Part shown: piece after piece, positions 34,893 through 44,669 of the stretch
Layout of the letters: each line of letters opens with the position of its first letter
How positions within the stretch are numbered: the stretch's first letter is position 1
Source: Pseudomonadota bacterium
GTDB lineage: Bacteria > Pseudomonadota > Alphaproteobacteria > Acetobacterales > Acetobacteraceae
Length of the DNA: 54,644 bases
Direction: 5' to 3'
Assembly: GCA_021851785.1 (NCBI GenBank)
Contig: JAJZBV010000021.1
Coordinates: 1 to 54,644 of the forward strand
Made by a program: the position numbers and the translations under genes
The notes under the pieces: generated by a model
Told to the model about the DNA's origin: nothing
Database searches by the model: none
The model's input: the letters and a program-made list of their open reading frames with translations, nothing else

Positions 34893-35969
34893 CTATTTCC
34901 CCTCGCCGGGGAACAGATCGCGGCGGAGGCGGGCATGCACCCCCTGACGGCCATCGACGACCTGCGTCACCGTGAAATCGGCGGCGACGCTCATCAGCGA
35001 ATAGGCATCCTCACGGCGCAATCCGAGCTGCTCGGTGAGAAGCCGCAGCATCTCGAGGCTTGCCGCGCGCATGGCGCCGTCGAGATCGTCGTCGAAGCCA
35101 TGCGTGATCCAGCATTCCGGGGTTTCGAGCAGCGGCGAGGGAAACGCGAAATCGCGGCGCAAAAACACCTGGAACACGACATCGAGCGAGGCCTCGATGG
35201 CGGTGCCGCTGATTTCGCCGTCACCCTGGGAAATATGCGGATCACCGATCGAAAACAGAGCGCCGTCCACCGCCACCGGATAATACATCGTCGCCCCGGC
35301 GCCGATCCGCCAATTATCGATATTGCCGCCATGCCGCCCCGGCGGGATGGTGCTGACGCGCCCCGGCGCGTCGGGGGCGACGCCGGCGGTGCCGAGATGC
35401 GGGCGGACGGGGACACGCACACCGGCCAGCGCCGGCTCGCGGCAGCAGGCATCGCGCGCCATGATGCGCCCCGGGGTCGTGTATTTGTCCGGATAGTCAT
35501 AGGCGAAAACGGCTTCGGCGATCAGCGCGCGGCGATCGAGACGATAGATGGTGACGCGCTCGCGCTCGCCGAATTCCCGATACAAATGTCCCCAATGGGC
35601 AGCGAGATTGGCGCCGTAGCGAAACCGCGGCGTCATCGCGAGATAATGCACCTCCAGCATGTCGCCCGGCCGCGCGCCTTCGATGAAGATCGGCCCGGTC
35701 ATGATATGCACGCCAGGATGGCGGTCGGCCTCCGGAACGCCGCGGTAGAGCGCGATGATCGCGGCATCCATCATCAACTCCGGCGCGTCGCCGGCATGAT
35801 GGGTGATCGCCTCGGCGTGGATGATGTCACCGCTTTTGACGCGGAGCGCGGGTGCGCGCGCGGCGTCGAAATAGCCCCAATGCACGTTCGCGGGGGTCGC
35901 TTTCAGAACATGAAACTCGGGCCGCACCTCGCGGCGTGCGGCGGCGCCGTCATCGGTAAGCAGAGTCAT
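34893..35969 (-). CDS. Acetamidase/formamidase family protein
   Basis: Hydrolyses a short-chain amide to ammonia and acid in the cytoplasm; 358 residues of the FmdA/AmdA family. The fold is marked by VHWGYFDAARAPALRVKSGD at the N-terminus, GPIFIEGARPGDMLEVH, and further on NIDNWRIGAGATMYYPVAVDGALFSIGDPH with SQGDGEISG. It begins 31 bp after the EcfT stop on the same strand, so it is probably the last gene of the ECF transporter operon. Its substrate may be what the transporter brings in; that is inference. Confidence 0.88.
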   Translation of the reverse strand: MTLLTDDGAAARREVRPEFHVLKATPANVHWGYFDAARAPALRVKSGDIIHAEAITHHAGDAPELMMDAAIIALYRGVPEADRHPGVHIMTGPIFIEGARPGDMLEVHYLAMTPRFRYGANLAAHWGHLYREFGERERVTIYRLDRRALIAEAVFAYDYPDKYTTPGRIMARDACCREPALAGVRVPVRPHLGTAGVAPDAPGRVSTIPPGRHGGNIDNWRIGAGATMYYPVAVDGALFSIGDPHISQGDGEISGTAIEASLDVVFQVFLRRDFAFPSPLLETPECWITHGFDDDLDGAMRAASLEMLRLLTEQLGLRREDAYSLMSVAADFTVTQVVDGRQGVHARLRRDLFPGEGK

Positions 35970-36000
35970 GGGTGGATGCTTCCTGTTTTCTTGCGGCCCA

Positions 36001-36825
36001 TCAGCTATGCGCCATCACCGCGAAGCGGCCGCTCCGGATCGCGAGCCCGATCAGAATCGCCGCCGCGATCACCACCGCGGCACGAAGGATTCTGAGAGGC
36101 TTCGGGTAGCGCAAATCGTTGCGGAAAACCCGCGTCGGCGCGACGCCGAAGCCGCGCGCCTCCATCGAGAGCGCGGTCGCGAAACCACGCCGGAGCGAAC
36201 GAAAGATCACCGGAATGGCGAGCAGGCGCAGGCCGCGGAGGCTCAGCCGGCGATACTGAACGCCGCGAATATGAAGGGCGTAGCCGCGGATTTGCGTCTC
36301 GTGCTGGACGATCGGGACATAGATCAGGGCGAGGAACACCGCCCAGGCGTATTTGTAGGGGGCGCGCAATTCCTGCACCAGGGCCTGCACGAGATCGCGC
36401 GGATGCGTCGTCCACAAAACCAGCAGCGAGGCGATGCCGATGACGCTGCCGCGCGCCGCGATCTTGAGCCCGTAGGTCAGGCCATAGCGCGAATAGGCGA
36501 TGTCGTGGCCGAACAGAACCAGATGCGCGGTGTCATTGGCAAGGCCGAGAAAGCCGCGCTGGAGATGAAACAGCACCGGCGGCAGCAGGATGAACGGCAC
36601 CCAGAGCGGAATGAGCGCCGACCACGGGCGGAGAAAGGTTTTCAGATCGACGCCGCTCGCCGGCGCGATCGCGAACAAGCCGAGCAGCATCCAGCCATTG
36701 TAGTCGATCGGCGCGCCGACCGCGAAGATGATGACGCCGATGAGCGCGATCAGCTTGGTCAGCGGATCGATGCGATGCAGCGGGGAATCGCCATCGTGAT
36801 AGCCGAGAACAAGATCCCGTGCCAT
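36001..36825 (-). CDS. ECF transporter transmembrane component (EcfT/YkoC-like)
   Basis: 274 residues; couples the ATPases to the substrate-binding S component. Starts with the typical SPLHRIDPLTKLIALIGVIIFAV, has about five to six helices, and carries the coupling helix with the Ala-Arg-Gly motif in MEARGFG plus an upstream IRGYALHIRG region. Three bases separate it from the ATPase gene. Confidence 0.88.
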   Translation of the reverse strand: MARDLVLGYHDGDSPLHRIDPLTKLIALIGVIIFAVGAPIDYNGWMLLGLFAIAPASGVDLKTFLRPWSALIPLWVPFILLPPVLFHLQRGFLGLANDTAHLVLFGHDIAYSRYGLTYGLKIAARGSVIGIASLLVLWTTHPRDLVQALVQELRAPYKYAWAVFLALIYVPIVQHETQIRGYALHIRGVQYRRLSLRGLRLLAIPVIFRSLRRGFATALSMEARGFGVAPTRVFRNDLRYPKPLRILRAAVVIAAAILIGLAIRSGRFAVMAHS

Positions 36826-36828
36826 CGG

Positions 36829-38577
36829 CTAGCCTGCCGCCATGGCGCGGTGCAGCGTGCGGAGCGGTGGTTCGGCAAGGCCCAGCGCCGCGAGATCGAC
36901 ATCGCCGCCGAAGAATTCGGCATGCGACGAATCCATCGTGATTTCCCCGCGCCGCAGAACCATCACCCGCGTCGCCAGGCGATAGATCAGGTCCATGTCA
37001 TGGGTGATGACGACGATGGTGGTGCCGGCGCGGTGGAGGGAAAGCAGATCCCCCTCGATCAGGCTGCGGTTTTTTTCGTCCTGGCCATAGGTCGGCTCAT
37101 CGAGGATGAGAAGCTCGGGGGCGAGCAGCATGGTCGCGCGGACGCCCAGCCGGCGCTTCTCGCCGCCGCTCAATTCATAAGGATGCCCGGCCGGATCGCC
37201 GATCCCGATAGCGCCGAGGATGCGCCCCGCCTCCTCGTCGCCGAGATCGGGGCGGCCATGGCGCAATTCCGCGACGATCGTCTCATGCAGGAATTGATGC
37301 TCGGGATATTGAAAGACATAACCGATCGGCGCCGCGCTGCGGCCGATCTGGCGACCGCGCCGGTAGCGATAGGGCGTGCCGGCGACGGTGATGCGTCCGC
37401 TTCGCGGCGCAATGGCGCCGGCCAGCGTCAGCGCCAGTGTCGATTTTCCCGAGCCGTTGAAGCCGACCAGGGCAAGGATATCGTGGCGGTCGATGGAAAA
37501 ATCGAGGCCGCGCAGGACGGTGTGGCGGCCGAAAGCCACTTCCAGCGCGCGGACATCGACCAAAACCCCCGCCGCCGCGGGCGGATCTGGACGGGCGAGG
37601 CGGAAAGCGTCGGGAAGGGCCGGGCGGATGCCGGCATTCGTAACCATCGCCAGCGCCTCGGGGAGCGAAAGCGGCGCCGATACCATCGCCGGCCCGAGCA
37701 TCGCCGCCGCCCATTGCAGATAGAGCGGCACCTCGAGGCCGAGTTCGCGCAGCAGCGCGACATCGCATAAGACGTCGCGGATCGGGCCATCGCGCAGAAT
37801 GCACCCTTCGGCGATGATGACGACGCGGGTGAACAGATCGGCAAAGGCCGCGAAATCATGCGCCGTCATCACCAGCGCGCTGCCCTCGCGGCACGCGGTC
37901 TCGACGATCAGCGGCATCACCTCGGCACAACCGGCGGGATCGAGATTGCTGAGCGGCTCATCGAGAATCAGAATTTCCGGCCGCCGTGCCAAGGCGCAGG
38001 CAATGGCGAGGCGCTGCTTCTGGCCGCCGGACAGCGTATAGACCAGCGTGTCGCGCATCCCCGCCATGCCGCAGCGCGTCAGCGCTTCCTCGGTACGGGC
38101 GATGATGTCTTTTTGTGGCAAGCCGAAATTCTCGAGCGCGAAGGCGATCTCGTCGGCCACCGTGAGGCAGGTGATCTGGCTTTCCGGATCCTGCATCACG
38201 ATCGCGACCTTGGTGGAAAACGCGGTGAGGCTGGTTTCGACACGATGGGTATCGATCCCGCCGAGCCGCACGGCGCCAGTGACGACGCCGCCGACGATAC
38301 GCGGGATGAGGCCGGCGAGCAGCATCAGCAGCGTGCTCTTGCCGCCGCCGCTCGGGCCAAGCAGCAGCACACGCTCGCCGGCGGCGAAGGCGAGATCGAC
38401 GTCGCGGAGGATCTTGCGGTGTCCTTCCTCGAACGCGAAATCGACACCGCCGAGAGCGAGAAGCGGCCGCGCCGCCATCCGCTCCGCAGCCGTCGCGCTG
38501 GGGCGAGCGGCGAGATTCTCAGCGTCGCACGTCGAGGCGTTGCACATCAAGACATCGGACATCGCTGCGCCACCCAT
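36829..38577 (-). CDS. Double-ATPase subunit of an ECF transporter (YkoD-like)
   Basis: 582 residues with two complete ABC ATPase domains in one chain. Domain 1: Walker A GPSGGGKST, Q-loop MQDPESQ, signature LSGGQKQR, Walker B LILDEPLSNLDP. Domain 2: Walker A GFNGSGKST, Q-loop FQYPEHQ, signature LSGGEKRR, Walker B LILDEPTYGQD. The Q-loop wording is typical of EcfA. The start ATG 38577 shares one base with the S-component stop; ATG 38562 is an alternative. The fused form is as in YkoD of Bacillus. Confidence 0.9.
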   Translation of the reverse strand: MGGAAMSDVLMCNASTCDAENLAARPSATAAERMAARPLLALGGVDFAFEEGHRKILRDVDLAFAAGERVLLLGPSGGGKSTLLMLLAGLIPRIVGGVVTGAVRLGGIDTHRVETSLTAFSTKVAIVMQDPESQITCLTVADEIAFALENFGLPQKDIIARTEEALTRCGMAGMRDTLVYTLSGGQKQRLAIACALARRPEILILDEPLSNLDPAGCAEVMPLIVETACREGSALVMTAHDFAAFADLFTRVVIIAEGCILRDGPIRDVLCDVALLRELGLEVPLYLQWAAAMLGPAMVSAPLSLPEALAMVTNAGIRPALPDAFRLARPDPPAAAGVLVDVRALEVAFGRHTVLRGLDFSIDRHDILALVGFNGSGKSTLALTLAGAIAPRSGRITVAGTPYRYRRGRQIGRSAAPIGYVFQYPEHQFLHETIVAELRHGRPDLGDEEAGRILGAIGIGDPAGHPYELSGGEKRRLGVRATMLLAPELLILDEPTYGQDEKNRSLIEGDLLSLHRAGTTIVVITHDMDLIYRLATRVMVLRRGEITMDSSHAEFFGGDVDLAALGLAEPPLRTLHRAMAAG

Positions 38578-39227
38578 CAATGCGCCGCGCTGGGCTCGGC
38601 ACCGAGGCTGGTCGCGCCACCACGTGCGGCGCGCGTCGGCATCCAGATCTGCTTGATCGCCCGGCTTCCCGAAAGCAGCTTGTAGAGCTGGATCTGTCCG
38701 ATCGCGATCAGCGCCCCGGTGAGCAGGCTGGCGCCGCCATAGGCCCAGAGATAGCCATAAAGCATCGAGCCGCCGAGCGGCGCGATCCCAAGATAGATAT
38801 AGAAAATGCCATCGACCAGAAAATGGCAAAGCCCGCCGATCAGCAGCCAGCGCGTGAAGCTGGTGCGGTATTCCGACCAGAACAGCGTCGAAAACCAGAT
38901 TAGCGGCCCGCCGATGATATAGGCCTGAAGCGCGATGAACCCGAACGGATCGCCGGTGATCAGGCGCATCGAGGCCTGCACCAGCATGGCGACGACGAAG
39001 ACGAGACCGCTTTTGCGGATCGGATAGCCGAGCGTGAGAAGAATGTAGAGAATGGCGAGCAGGAACGAGGCGAAGAAGAGTCCGATCGGCCCCATGCTCT
39101 GCGCGACGCTGTTGATCAGCGGCGAACCGACCAGCATATAGGCCCAGGCGACGACCCCGGTGATCACCCCGACGATCAGGTCGACGGCGCGAAAGGTTTT
39201 GATGTCATCGACCAGGTTCTTGATCAT
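38577..39227 (-). CDS. ECF transporter substrate-binding (S) component, YkoE-like
   Basis: 216 residues with about six helices. The middle region (GPIGLFFASFLLAILY to YPIRKSGLVFVVAMLVQASMRLITGDPFG) follows the YkoE pattern, the family assigned to hydroxymethylpyrimidine or thiamine uptake in Bacillus. The start ATG 39227 is fixed by AAGGAG eight bases upstream. It leads an operon of S, double ATPase, T and acetamidase genes. I see no thiamine-pyrophosphate riboswitch upstream, so the substrate is open. Confidence 0.78.
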   Translation of the reverse strand: MIKNLVDDIKTFRAVDLIVGVITGVVAWAYMLVGSPLINSVAQSMGPIGLFFASFLLAILYILLTLGYPIRKSGLVFVVAMLVQASMRLITGDPFGFIALQAYIIGGPLIWFSTLFWSEYRTSFTRWLLIGGLCHFLVDGIFYIYLGIAPLGGSMLYGYLWAYGGASLLTGALIAIGQIQLYKLLSGSRAIKQIWMPTRAARGGATSLGAEPSAAH

Positions 39228-39551
39228 CGCGATATCTCCTTCATGCTCGCCCCCCATGCTCGGGCCCGGCGGCGGTGCGCCCGGGGGAAATCTGTGCAAA
39301 ACCGATGCCAGAAAAAATCTCCAGAAAAACCCGCGATCTTACTGATGATCTTTCGCGAACTCTGCCCCGCTTGTAGCCACCTTCCGCGCATATGCCGCAA
39401 AATCGGGCGATCGTGTCGCGCTCGACCCGCCCGCCGCGCGCGGGCAGGCCCGAGTGAGCAGGCCCGAGTGAGCAGGATAGCGCCGATGACGGTGGTGCCG
39501 GCCACGCCGCGGCCCTGGCGAAAGCCGCCACCGATCGGCTAGACTGGCCGC
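39228..39551. other. Divergent intergenic region with tandem duplication
   Basis: No gene seen. A 14-bp unit (CAGGCCCGAGTGAG) is repeated twice at 39445-39472. An AT-richer patch (39285-39360) upstream of the YkoE-like gene probably holds its promoter. A TAGACT -10-like element at 39540-39545 lies six bases before the acetyltransferase ATG. No riboswitch pattern recognised. Confidence 0.4.
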
Positions 39552-40067
39552 ATGCGCATCCGTCCCGCCGCACCGGCCGATATCCCCGAAATCCAGGCGA
39601 TCTATGCCCATCACGTGCTCTCCGGCACCGGCACCTTCGAGGAGGTGCCGCCCTCGGTCGAGGAGATGGCCGGGCGGTTTGCAACCCTCACCGGCGCCGG
39701 GGCGATCTGGCTTGTCGCCGAGGACGCGACCGGCGTGCTCGGCTATGCTTACGGCGCGCGCTATCACACCCGCTCGGCGTACCGCTTCACCGTCGAGGAC
39801 AGCGTCTATATCCGCGATGACCGGCGCGCGGGCGGCGTCGGGCGCGCGCTCCTCGCCGAGATCATCACCGCCGCGACCGCAGCCGGATACCGCCAGATGC
39901 TGGCGGTGATCGGCGATTCGGCCAATGCCGGCTCGATCGCGCTCCATCGCCGCGCCGGCTTCGCCGAGGCCGGGCGGCTCATCGGCGTCGGCTATAAATT
40001 CGGCCGCTGGCGCGACGTCGTGCTGATGCAGCGCCCGCTCGGCGAGGGCGCCACCACCCAGCCGTGA
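39552..40067 (+). CDS. GNAT acetyltransferase, phosphinothricin-acetyltransferase type
   Basis: 171 residues. Typical of the Pat/MnaT group, which N-acetylate phosphinothricin-like compounds or methionine sulfone/sulfoximine. Seen are RPAAPADIPEIQAIYAHHVLSGTGTFEEVPPS, a YHTRSAYRFTVEDSVYI block and the acetyl-CoA loop RRAGGVGRALL. The C-terminal half has SIALHRRAGF and GYKFGRWRDVVLMQRPL. A TAGACT -10-like box six bases before the ATG suggests a leaderless transcript. The stop codon lies inside a 13-bp tandem array. Confidence 0.9.
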   Translation: MRIRPAAPADIPEIQAIYAHHVLSGTGTFEEVPPSVEEMAGRFATLTGAGAIWLVAEDATGVLGYAYGARYHTRSAYRFTVEDSVYIRDDRRAGGVGRALLAEIITAATAAGYRQMLAVIGDSANAGSIALHRRAGFAEAGRLIGVGYKFGRWRDVVLMQRPLGEGATTQP

Positions 40068-40113
40068 GGCGGGGCCGTGAGGCGGGGCCGTGAGGCGGGG
40101 CCGTGAGGGCGGG
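40062..40113. repeat. 13-bp tandem repeat, four copies
   Basis: CCGTGAGGCGGGG occurs three times exactly (40062-40100) plus a fourth imperfect copy to 40113. The first copy contains the acetyltransferase stop codon. The array also supplies GTG codons in the leuS frame that should not be taken as starts. Confidence 0.85.
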
Positions 40114-40195
40114 CGCGGCGCCGGGTTGCCGGGGGGGCGGTTCTGGGCATAAAGACGCTTGCAATCCCCCTTTCGAGACGAAAGCGAGCCGCGCC

Positions 40196-42808
40196 TTGGC
40201 CTCTCCCGCCCCCGAGCCCCAACGTTATGACTTTGCCGCCGCTGAACCACGCTGGCAGCGGGAATGGGAAGCGCGCGGCTGTTTCCGCGTCGCCGACAGC
40301 CCCGCCGACGGGCGGCGGAAATATTATGTTCTTGAGATGTTTCCCTACCCCTCGGGGCGCATCCATATGGGCCATGTCCGCAACTACACGCTCGGCGACG
40401 TGGTCGCGCGCTATCAGCGGGCGCGCGGGGCGGCGGTTCTGCACCCGATGGGCTGGGACGCTTTCGGCCTCCCCGCCGAGAACGCGGCGCGCGAGCGCGG
40501 CATCCATCCGGCGCGCTGGACCTATGACAATATCGCGACGATGCGTGGCGAATTGCAGCGCATGGGCCTCTCGATCGAGTGGGCGCGCGAATTCGCGACC
40601 TGCGACCCGAGCTATTACCGGCATCAGCAGGCGCTGTTTCTCGATTTTCTTAAGGCCGGGCTGGTCGAGCGCCGCGAAGCCTGGGTCAACTGGGATCCGG
40701 TCGATCACACCGTGCTCGCCAATGAGCAGGTGATCGACGGGCGCGGCTGGCGCTCGGGCGCGCCGGTCGAGAAGAAACTGCTCTCGCAATGGTTCCTCAA
40801 GATCACCCGCTTCGCGCCCGATCTCCTCGCCGCGCTCGAGACGCTGGAGCGCTGGCCGGAGCGCGTGCGGGTGATGCAGGAGAAATGGATCGGCCGCAGC
40901 GAGGGGGCGCGCGTGCGTTTCCCGCTCGCCGCGCCCAAGGCTGACATCGCCGAGATCGAGGTCTATACCACGCGCCCGGACACGCTTTATGGCATGTCGT
41001 TCCTCGCCCTCGCGCCGGAGCATCCGCTGGCCGCCGCGCTGGCCGCGGAAAACCCCGAGATCGCCGCCTTCATCGCCGAGTGCCGGCGCCTCGGCACCAG
41101 CGAGGCGGTGATCGAGACCGCCGAGAAGCGGGGTTTCGACACCGGGCTCCGCGTCCGCCATCCCTTCCTCCCGGAGCAGAGCTTTCCGGTCTGGATCGCC
41201 AATTTCGTGCTGATGGAATACGGCACCGGCGCGATTTTCGGCTGCCCCGCGCATGACCAGCGCGACCTCGATTTCGCCCGCAAATACCGGCTTCCGGTGC
41301 GCCCGGTGGTCTTGCCGGCGGAGGCCGACGCGGCCACGTTCGCGATCGCCGAGACCGCCTATGACGGGCCGGGGGTGGTGTTCAATTCCGGCTTTCTGGA
41401 TGGGCTCGCCGCCGATGCCGCCAAGCGCGCGGCGATCAGCGAACTGGAGCGGTGCGGCCTCGGCGCGGGCGTGGTCAATTGGCGGCTCCGCGACTGGGGG
41501 GTGAGCCGGCAGCGCTATTGGGGCTGCCCGATCCCGGTGATCCATTGCGAGGCCTGCGGCGTGGTGCCGGCGCGGGATCTTCCGGTTCTGCTCCCGGACG
41601 ATGTCAGCTTCGACCGCCCCGGCAACCCGCTCGACCATCACCCCACCTGGAAACACATCCCCTGCCCGGAATGCGGCCGCCCCGCCCGGCGCGAGACCGA
41701 CACCTTCGATACCTTCGTCGACAGCTCCTGGTATTTCGCGCGGTTTTGCAGCCCGCGCGCCGAGATGCCGGTGGCGCCGGAGGCAGCGCGGCATTGGCTC
41801 CCCGTCGATCAGTATATCGGCGGCATCGAGCACGCGATTTTGCATCTCCTCTATTCCCGCTTCTTCACCCGCGCCATGCATGAGACCGGCCATCTCGCCA
41901 TCGACGAGCCGTTCGCGGGCCTCTTCACCCAGGGGATGGTGACGCATGCGAGCTATCGCGGCGCTGATGGCCGCTGGCTCTATCCCGACGAGGTCGAAAC
42001 CCTCGCCGACGGCACCGCCCGCCACCGCGAAACCGGCGAGGCGGCAAGCGTCGGCCGCGTCGAGGCGATGTCGAAATCGAAGCGCAACACCGTCGATCCC
42101 GGCGCCATCATCGCCCGCTTCGGCGCCGATACCGCGCGCTGGTTCATCCTCGCCGACAACCCGCCCGAGCGCGACATGGAATGGACCGAGAGCGGCGTCC
42201 AGGGCGCCTTCCGCTTCATCCAGCGGCTCTACCGGCTGGTCGCCGACATCGCCGCCGAGGAAGCTGCCGAGCGCGGGCCAGAGGCGCCGGAGAGCTTCTC
42301 GCCCGAAGCCCGCGCGCTGCGCCAGGCGACCCACCGCGCCATCGCCGCCGTCACCGAGGCGTTGGAAAGCTTCGGCTTCAACGTCGCCGTGGCGCGCATC
42401 CACGAACTCGCCAATGCCCTGGCCGAAGCCCCTTCGGGCGCGGAGGCCGATCTCCGCGTCACCCGCCGCGAGGCCGCCATCACCCTCGCCCGGCTGATCG
42501 CGCCGATGATGCCGCATCTCGCCGAGGAATTGCAGACCCTCCTCGACCCCGAAGCCGGGCTGATCGCCGACCAAGCCTGGCCGGAGGCCGATCCGGCGCT
42601 GCTCCTCCGCGATCAGGTGATTTTCGCGGTGCAGGTCATGGGGAAGCTCCGCGGCACCGTCGCGCTGCCGCCGGGAAGCGCCGAGGCGGTGGTCGCGGCG
42701 CAAGCGAAAGCCGAGCCCAATGTCGCCAAGGCGCTTGCCGGCAAGCGCGTCGTGAAGCAGATTTTCGTCCCCGACCGGATCATCAATTTCGTCATCGCAG
42801 CAGACTGA
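40196..42808 (+). CDS. leuS: Leucyl-tRNA synthetase
   Basis: Charges tRNA-Leu; class I synthetase of about 870 residues. HIGH-type motif HMGH begins at residue 57, and KMSKS is present as MSKSK at 625-629. The CP1 editing domain lies between, with [21 protein letters not shown] and [15 protein letters not shown], and a zinc-ribbon-like CEACG...CPECG insertion is present. No ATG exists near the N-terminus. I place the start at TTG 40196; the GTG at 40103 lies in the tandem repeat and is less likely. It leads an operon with lptE and holA. Confidence 0.93.
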   Translation: MASPAPEPQRYDFAAAEPRWQREWEARGCFRVADSPADGRRKYYVLEMFPYPSGRIHMGHVRNYTLGDVVARYQRARGAAVLHPMGWDAFGLPAENAARERGIHPARWTYDNIATMRGELQRMGLSIEWAREFATCDPSYYRHQQALFLDFLKAGLVERREAWVNWDPVDHTVLANEQVIDGRGWRSGAPVEKKLLSQWFLKITRFAPDLLAALETLERWPERVRVMQEKWIGRSEGARVRFPLAAPKADIAEIEVYTTRPDTLYGMSFLALAPEHPLAAALAAENPEIAAFIAECRRLGTSEAVIETAEKRGFDTGLRVRHPFLPEQSFPVWIANFVLMEYGTGAIFGCPAHDQRDLDFARKYRLPVRPVVLPAEADAATFAIAETAYDGPGVVFNSGFLDGLAADAAKRAAISELERCGLGAGVVNWRLRDWGVSRQRYWGCPIPVIHCEACGVVPARDLPVLLPDDVSFDRPGNPLDHHPTWKHIPCPECGRPARRETDTFDTFVDSSWYFARFCSPRAEMPVAPEAARHWLPVDQYIGGIEHAILHLLYSRFFTRAMHETGHLAIDEPFAGLFTQGMVTHASYRGADGRWLYPDEVETLADGTARHRETGEAASVGRVEAMSKSKRNTVDPGAIIARFGADTARWFILADNPPERDMEWTESGVQGAFRFIQRLYRLVADIAAEEAAERGPEAPESFSPEARALRQATHRAIAAVTEALESFGFNVAVARIHELANALAEAPSGAEADLRVTRREAAITLARLIAPMMPHLAEELQTLLDPEAGLIADQAWPEADPALLLRDQVIFAVQVMGKLRGTVALPPGSAEAVVAAQAKAEPNVAKALAGKRVVKQIFVPDRIINFVIAAD

Positions 42809-42830
42809 CCGCCACATGGGGAGAGACGCG

Positions 42831-43397
42831 ATGCCAGATCATTCCCCGCCCCACCCGCCCTCCCGCCGGGCGCTGCTGCGCCTGGTCGCCCTCGCCCCCG
42901 CGCTTGTCCTTCCCGGCTGCGGCTTCTCCCCCGTCTATGCGACGATGGCGAATGGCGACCCCTCGCCGGCGGCGGCCGATCTCGCCGCCATCACCATCGG
43001 CCGCATCCCCGACCGCTCCGGCCAGCAGTTGAGCGAGGCGTTGCAGGAGCGCTTCAATTATGGCGGCGTCGGTGTCGCCCACCGCTACGATCTCGATGTC
43101 AATTACGGCATCGGCGAGGAGAGCGTCGGCATCCAGCCCGATACCTCGGTCACCTATCAGCGGGTGATCGCCAATGCGACCTGGACGCTGCGCAGTCAGG
43201 ATCCGCAGCACGCCACCATCACCACCGGCAAGGCGCACGCGATCGACGGCTATAATTTCATCGACCAGCAGTTTTTCGATTCCACCCTGGAGGACGAAAA
43301 AGTCCGCTCGCGCCTCGCCCTTCGCATCGCCGACATGATCACCATGGAACTCCTCGCCTATTTCAAGCACCACCCGGCGCAGACCGACGCTTCGTGA
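42831..43397 (+). CDS. lptE: LPS assembly lipoprotein LptE
   Basis: Outer-membrane lipoprotein that plugs and assists LptD in lipopolysaccharide insertion. 188 residues with a twin-basic-flavoured signal (SRRALLRLVALAPALVLPGC) and lipobox Cys30, then GFSPVYA, typical of alphaproteobacterial LptE. The start ATG 42831 follows GGGGAGAGA. It is placed between leuS and holA as in many Gram-negatives, and its end overlaps holA by 4 bp. Confidence 0.9.
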   Translation: MPDHSPPHPPSRRALLRLVALAPALVLPGCGFSPVYATMANGDPSPAAADLAAITIGRIPDRSGQQLSEALQERFNYGGVGVAHRYDLDVNYGIGEESVGIQPDTSVTYQRVIANATWTLRSQDPQHATITTGKAHAIDGYNFIDQQFFDSTLEDEKVRSRLALRIADMITMELLAYFKHHPAQTDAS

Positions 43398-44419
43398 AGC
43401 TCGACGCCCGCGCCGCCGCCGCCGCTCTCGGCAATCCCGCCTCCTATCGCGCGGTTCTGCTGCATGGCCCCGATGCCGGCCTGGTGCGCGAGCGCGGCGG
43501 CGCCCTGGTGCGCGCCGTGCTCGGCGCCGGCGATGACCCGTTTCGCCTCGCCGAATTCGACCGCGAGGGATTTCCGCGCATCCCCGAGGAAATGGCGGCG
43601 CTGGCGCTCACCGGCGGGCGGCGCGTGGTGCGGGTGCGCGACGCCGATGACCGCGCCGCGAGCGCCGTCACCGCCGCCCTCAATGGTCGCGGCGAGGCGC
43701 TTCTGGTGCTCGAAGCCGGCGAATTGCCGGCGCGCTCCAAGCTCCGCGCGCTGATCGAACGCGCGCAAGACGCCGCCGCCATCGGCTGCTACCCGGAAGA
43801 GGGCCGGGCGCTGAGCCAGACCATCCGCGCCCGGCTGGAGGCGCGCGGCGTCGGCATCAGCGGCGAGGCCCTGGATTGGCTCGCCGGCCGGCTCGGCGCC
43901 GACCGCATGGCGAGCGCCGCCGAAATCGAGAAGCTCGCGCTCTATGCCGGGCCGGGCGGGCGGATCGAGATCGCTGACGCCCTCGCCAGCAGCGGCGATC
44001 TCGCCGGGCTCTCCCTCGATGACGCGCTGTTTGCCGCGACCGCCGGCGACCTCGCCCGCGCCGATCGGGCGCTGGAGCAGGCGCTGGCGGAAGGGGCGGC
44101 GCCGGTCGGGGTCATTCGCGCCGCCTTGCTACATCTCCAGCGCCTGCATCGCGCGCGGGCGGCGATGGCGGCGGGGGTTACGGAAGCGGAGGCCATGCGC
44201 CGCCTTCGCCCGCCGGTCTTCATCCGCCGCGCCGGCGCCTTCGCGCAGGCGCTCCGCCTCTGGCCGGAAAGCGTGCTGGCGGCCGCTCTGGCCAGCCTGT
44301 TCGAGACCGAGCGCGCCTGCAAACACACCGGAACGCCCGCCGAAACCCTGTGCCGCAACGCCATCGCCGCCCTCGCCCGCCGCGCCGCGCGGCTGGGCAA
44401 GGCCGGCAATAAATTTTAA
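43394..44419 (+). CDS. holA: DNA polymerase III delta subunit
   Basis: Opens the sliding clamp within the clamp loader. 341 residues, begins with GTG 43394 overlapping the lptE stop. The region AVLLHGPDAGLVRERGGALVRAVLG, the FPRIPEEMAALALTGGRRVVRVRDADD stretch and GISGEALDWLAGRLGADR match the HolA domains. The following intergenic sequence is a copy of the dispersed repeat. Confidence 0.92.
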   Translation: MKLDARAAAAALGNPASYRAVLLHGPDAGLVRERGGALVRAVLGAGDDPFRLAEFDREGFPRIPEEMAALALTGGRRVVRVRDADDRAASAVTAALNGRGEALLVLEAGELPARSKLRALIERAQDAAAIGCYPEEGRALSQTIRARLEARGVGISGEALDWLAGRLGADRMASAAEIEKLALYAGPGGRIEIADALASSGDLAGLSLDDALFAATAGDLARADRALEQALAEGAAPVGVIRAALLHLQRLHRARAAMAAGVTEAEAMRRLRPPVFIRRAGAFAQALRLWPESVLAAALASLFETERACKHTGTPAETLCRNAIAALARRAARLGKAGNKF

Positions 44420-44475
44420 GAAAAATCCTCTTTTTACTTCCAAAAAAGAAGCAAAAAGACTTTTTCCCCGTTTCC
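44419..44475. repeat. Modular palindromic intergenic repeat, copy C (module 1)
   Basis: Contains AAGAAAAATCCTCTTTTT and CAAAAAAGAAGCAAAAAGACTTTTT, matching module 1 of copies A and E with a decayed stem. It starts at the holA stop codon, so it probably also ends that operon. Confidence 0.65.
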
Positions 44476-44582
44476 TTGGCCCGGCGGGTTGAGGTCGTAG
44501 CTCGCGCTTCGCCGCTCGATGGGTATTATCCCGATATACCAGCGGCGTTCAATCGGCCCGGCGCCGGATATCCCCCGATCTT

Positions 44583-44615
44583 ATACCAACGGTCATAAAG
44601 AACGACCATTGGTAT
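44583..44615. terminator. Hairpin downstream of the immunity-gene array
   Basis: ATACCAACGGTC pairs with GACCATTGGTAT (one mismatch) around a nine-base loop. It lies between the convergent holA and immunity genes. A TTTT follows on the plus side but no T-run on the minus side, so it may act on rightward transcription; the function is uncertain. Confidence 0.4.
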
Positions 44616-44669
44616 CGTTTTGATTTGGCGCGCCGCCGCCCACCAACCCGGCGCGCATACCGATCGGTA

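Noticed and set aside
35968-37770. A 600-codon open frame opposite the ECF genes
   Set aside because: Antisense to EcfT and the double ATPase; composition is that of a shadow frame.
39228-39480. Thiamine-pyrophosphate riboswitch upstream of the YkoE-like gene
   Set aside because: The conserved CTGAGA and related core sequences of the THI box are not present on the leftward strand.
40062-40113. CRISPR-like array
   Set aside because: Direct 13-bp repeats without spacers; a simple tandem duplication. No CRISPR array or cas gene is visible in the window.
39992-42817. A 941-codon open frame opposite leuS
   Set aside because: Antisense to a well-conserved leucyl-tRNA synthetase with intact motifs; no recognisable domain on the opposite strand.
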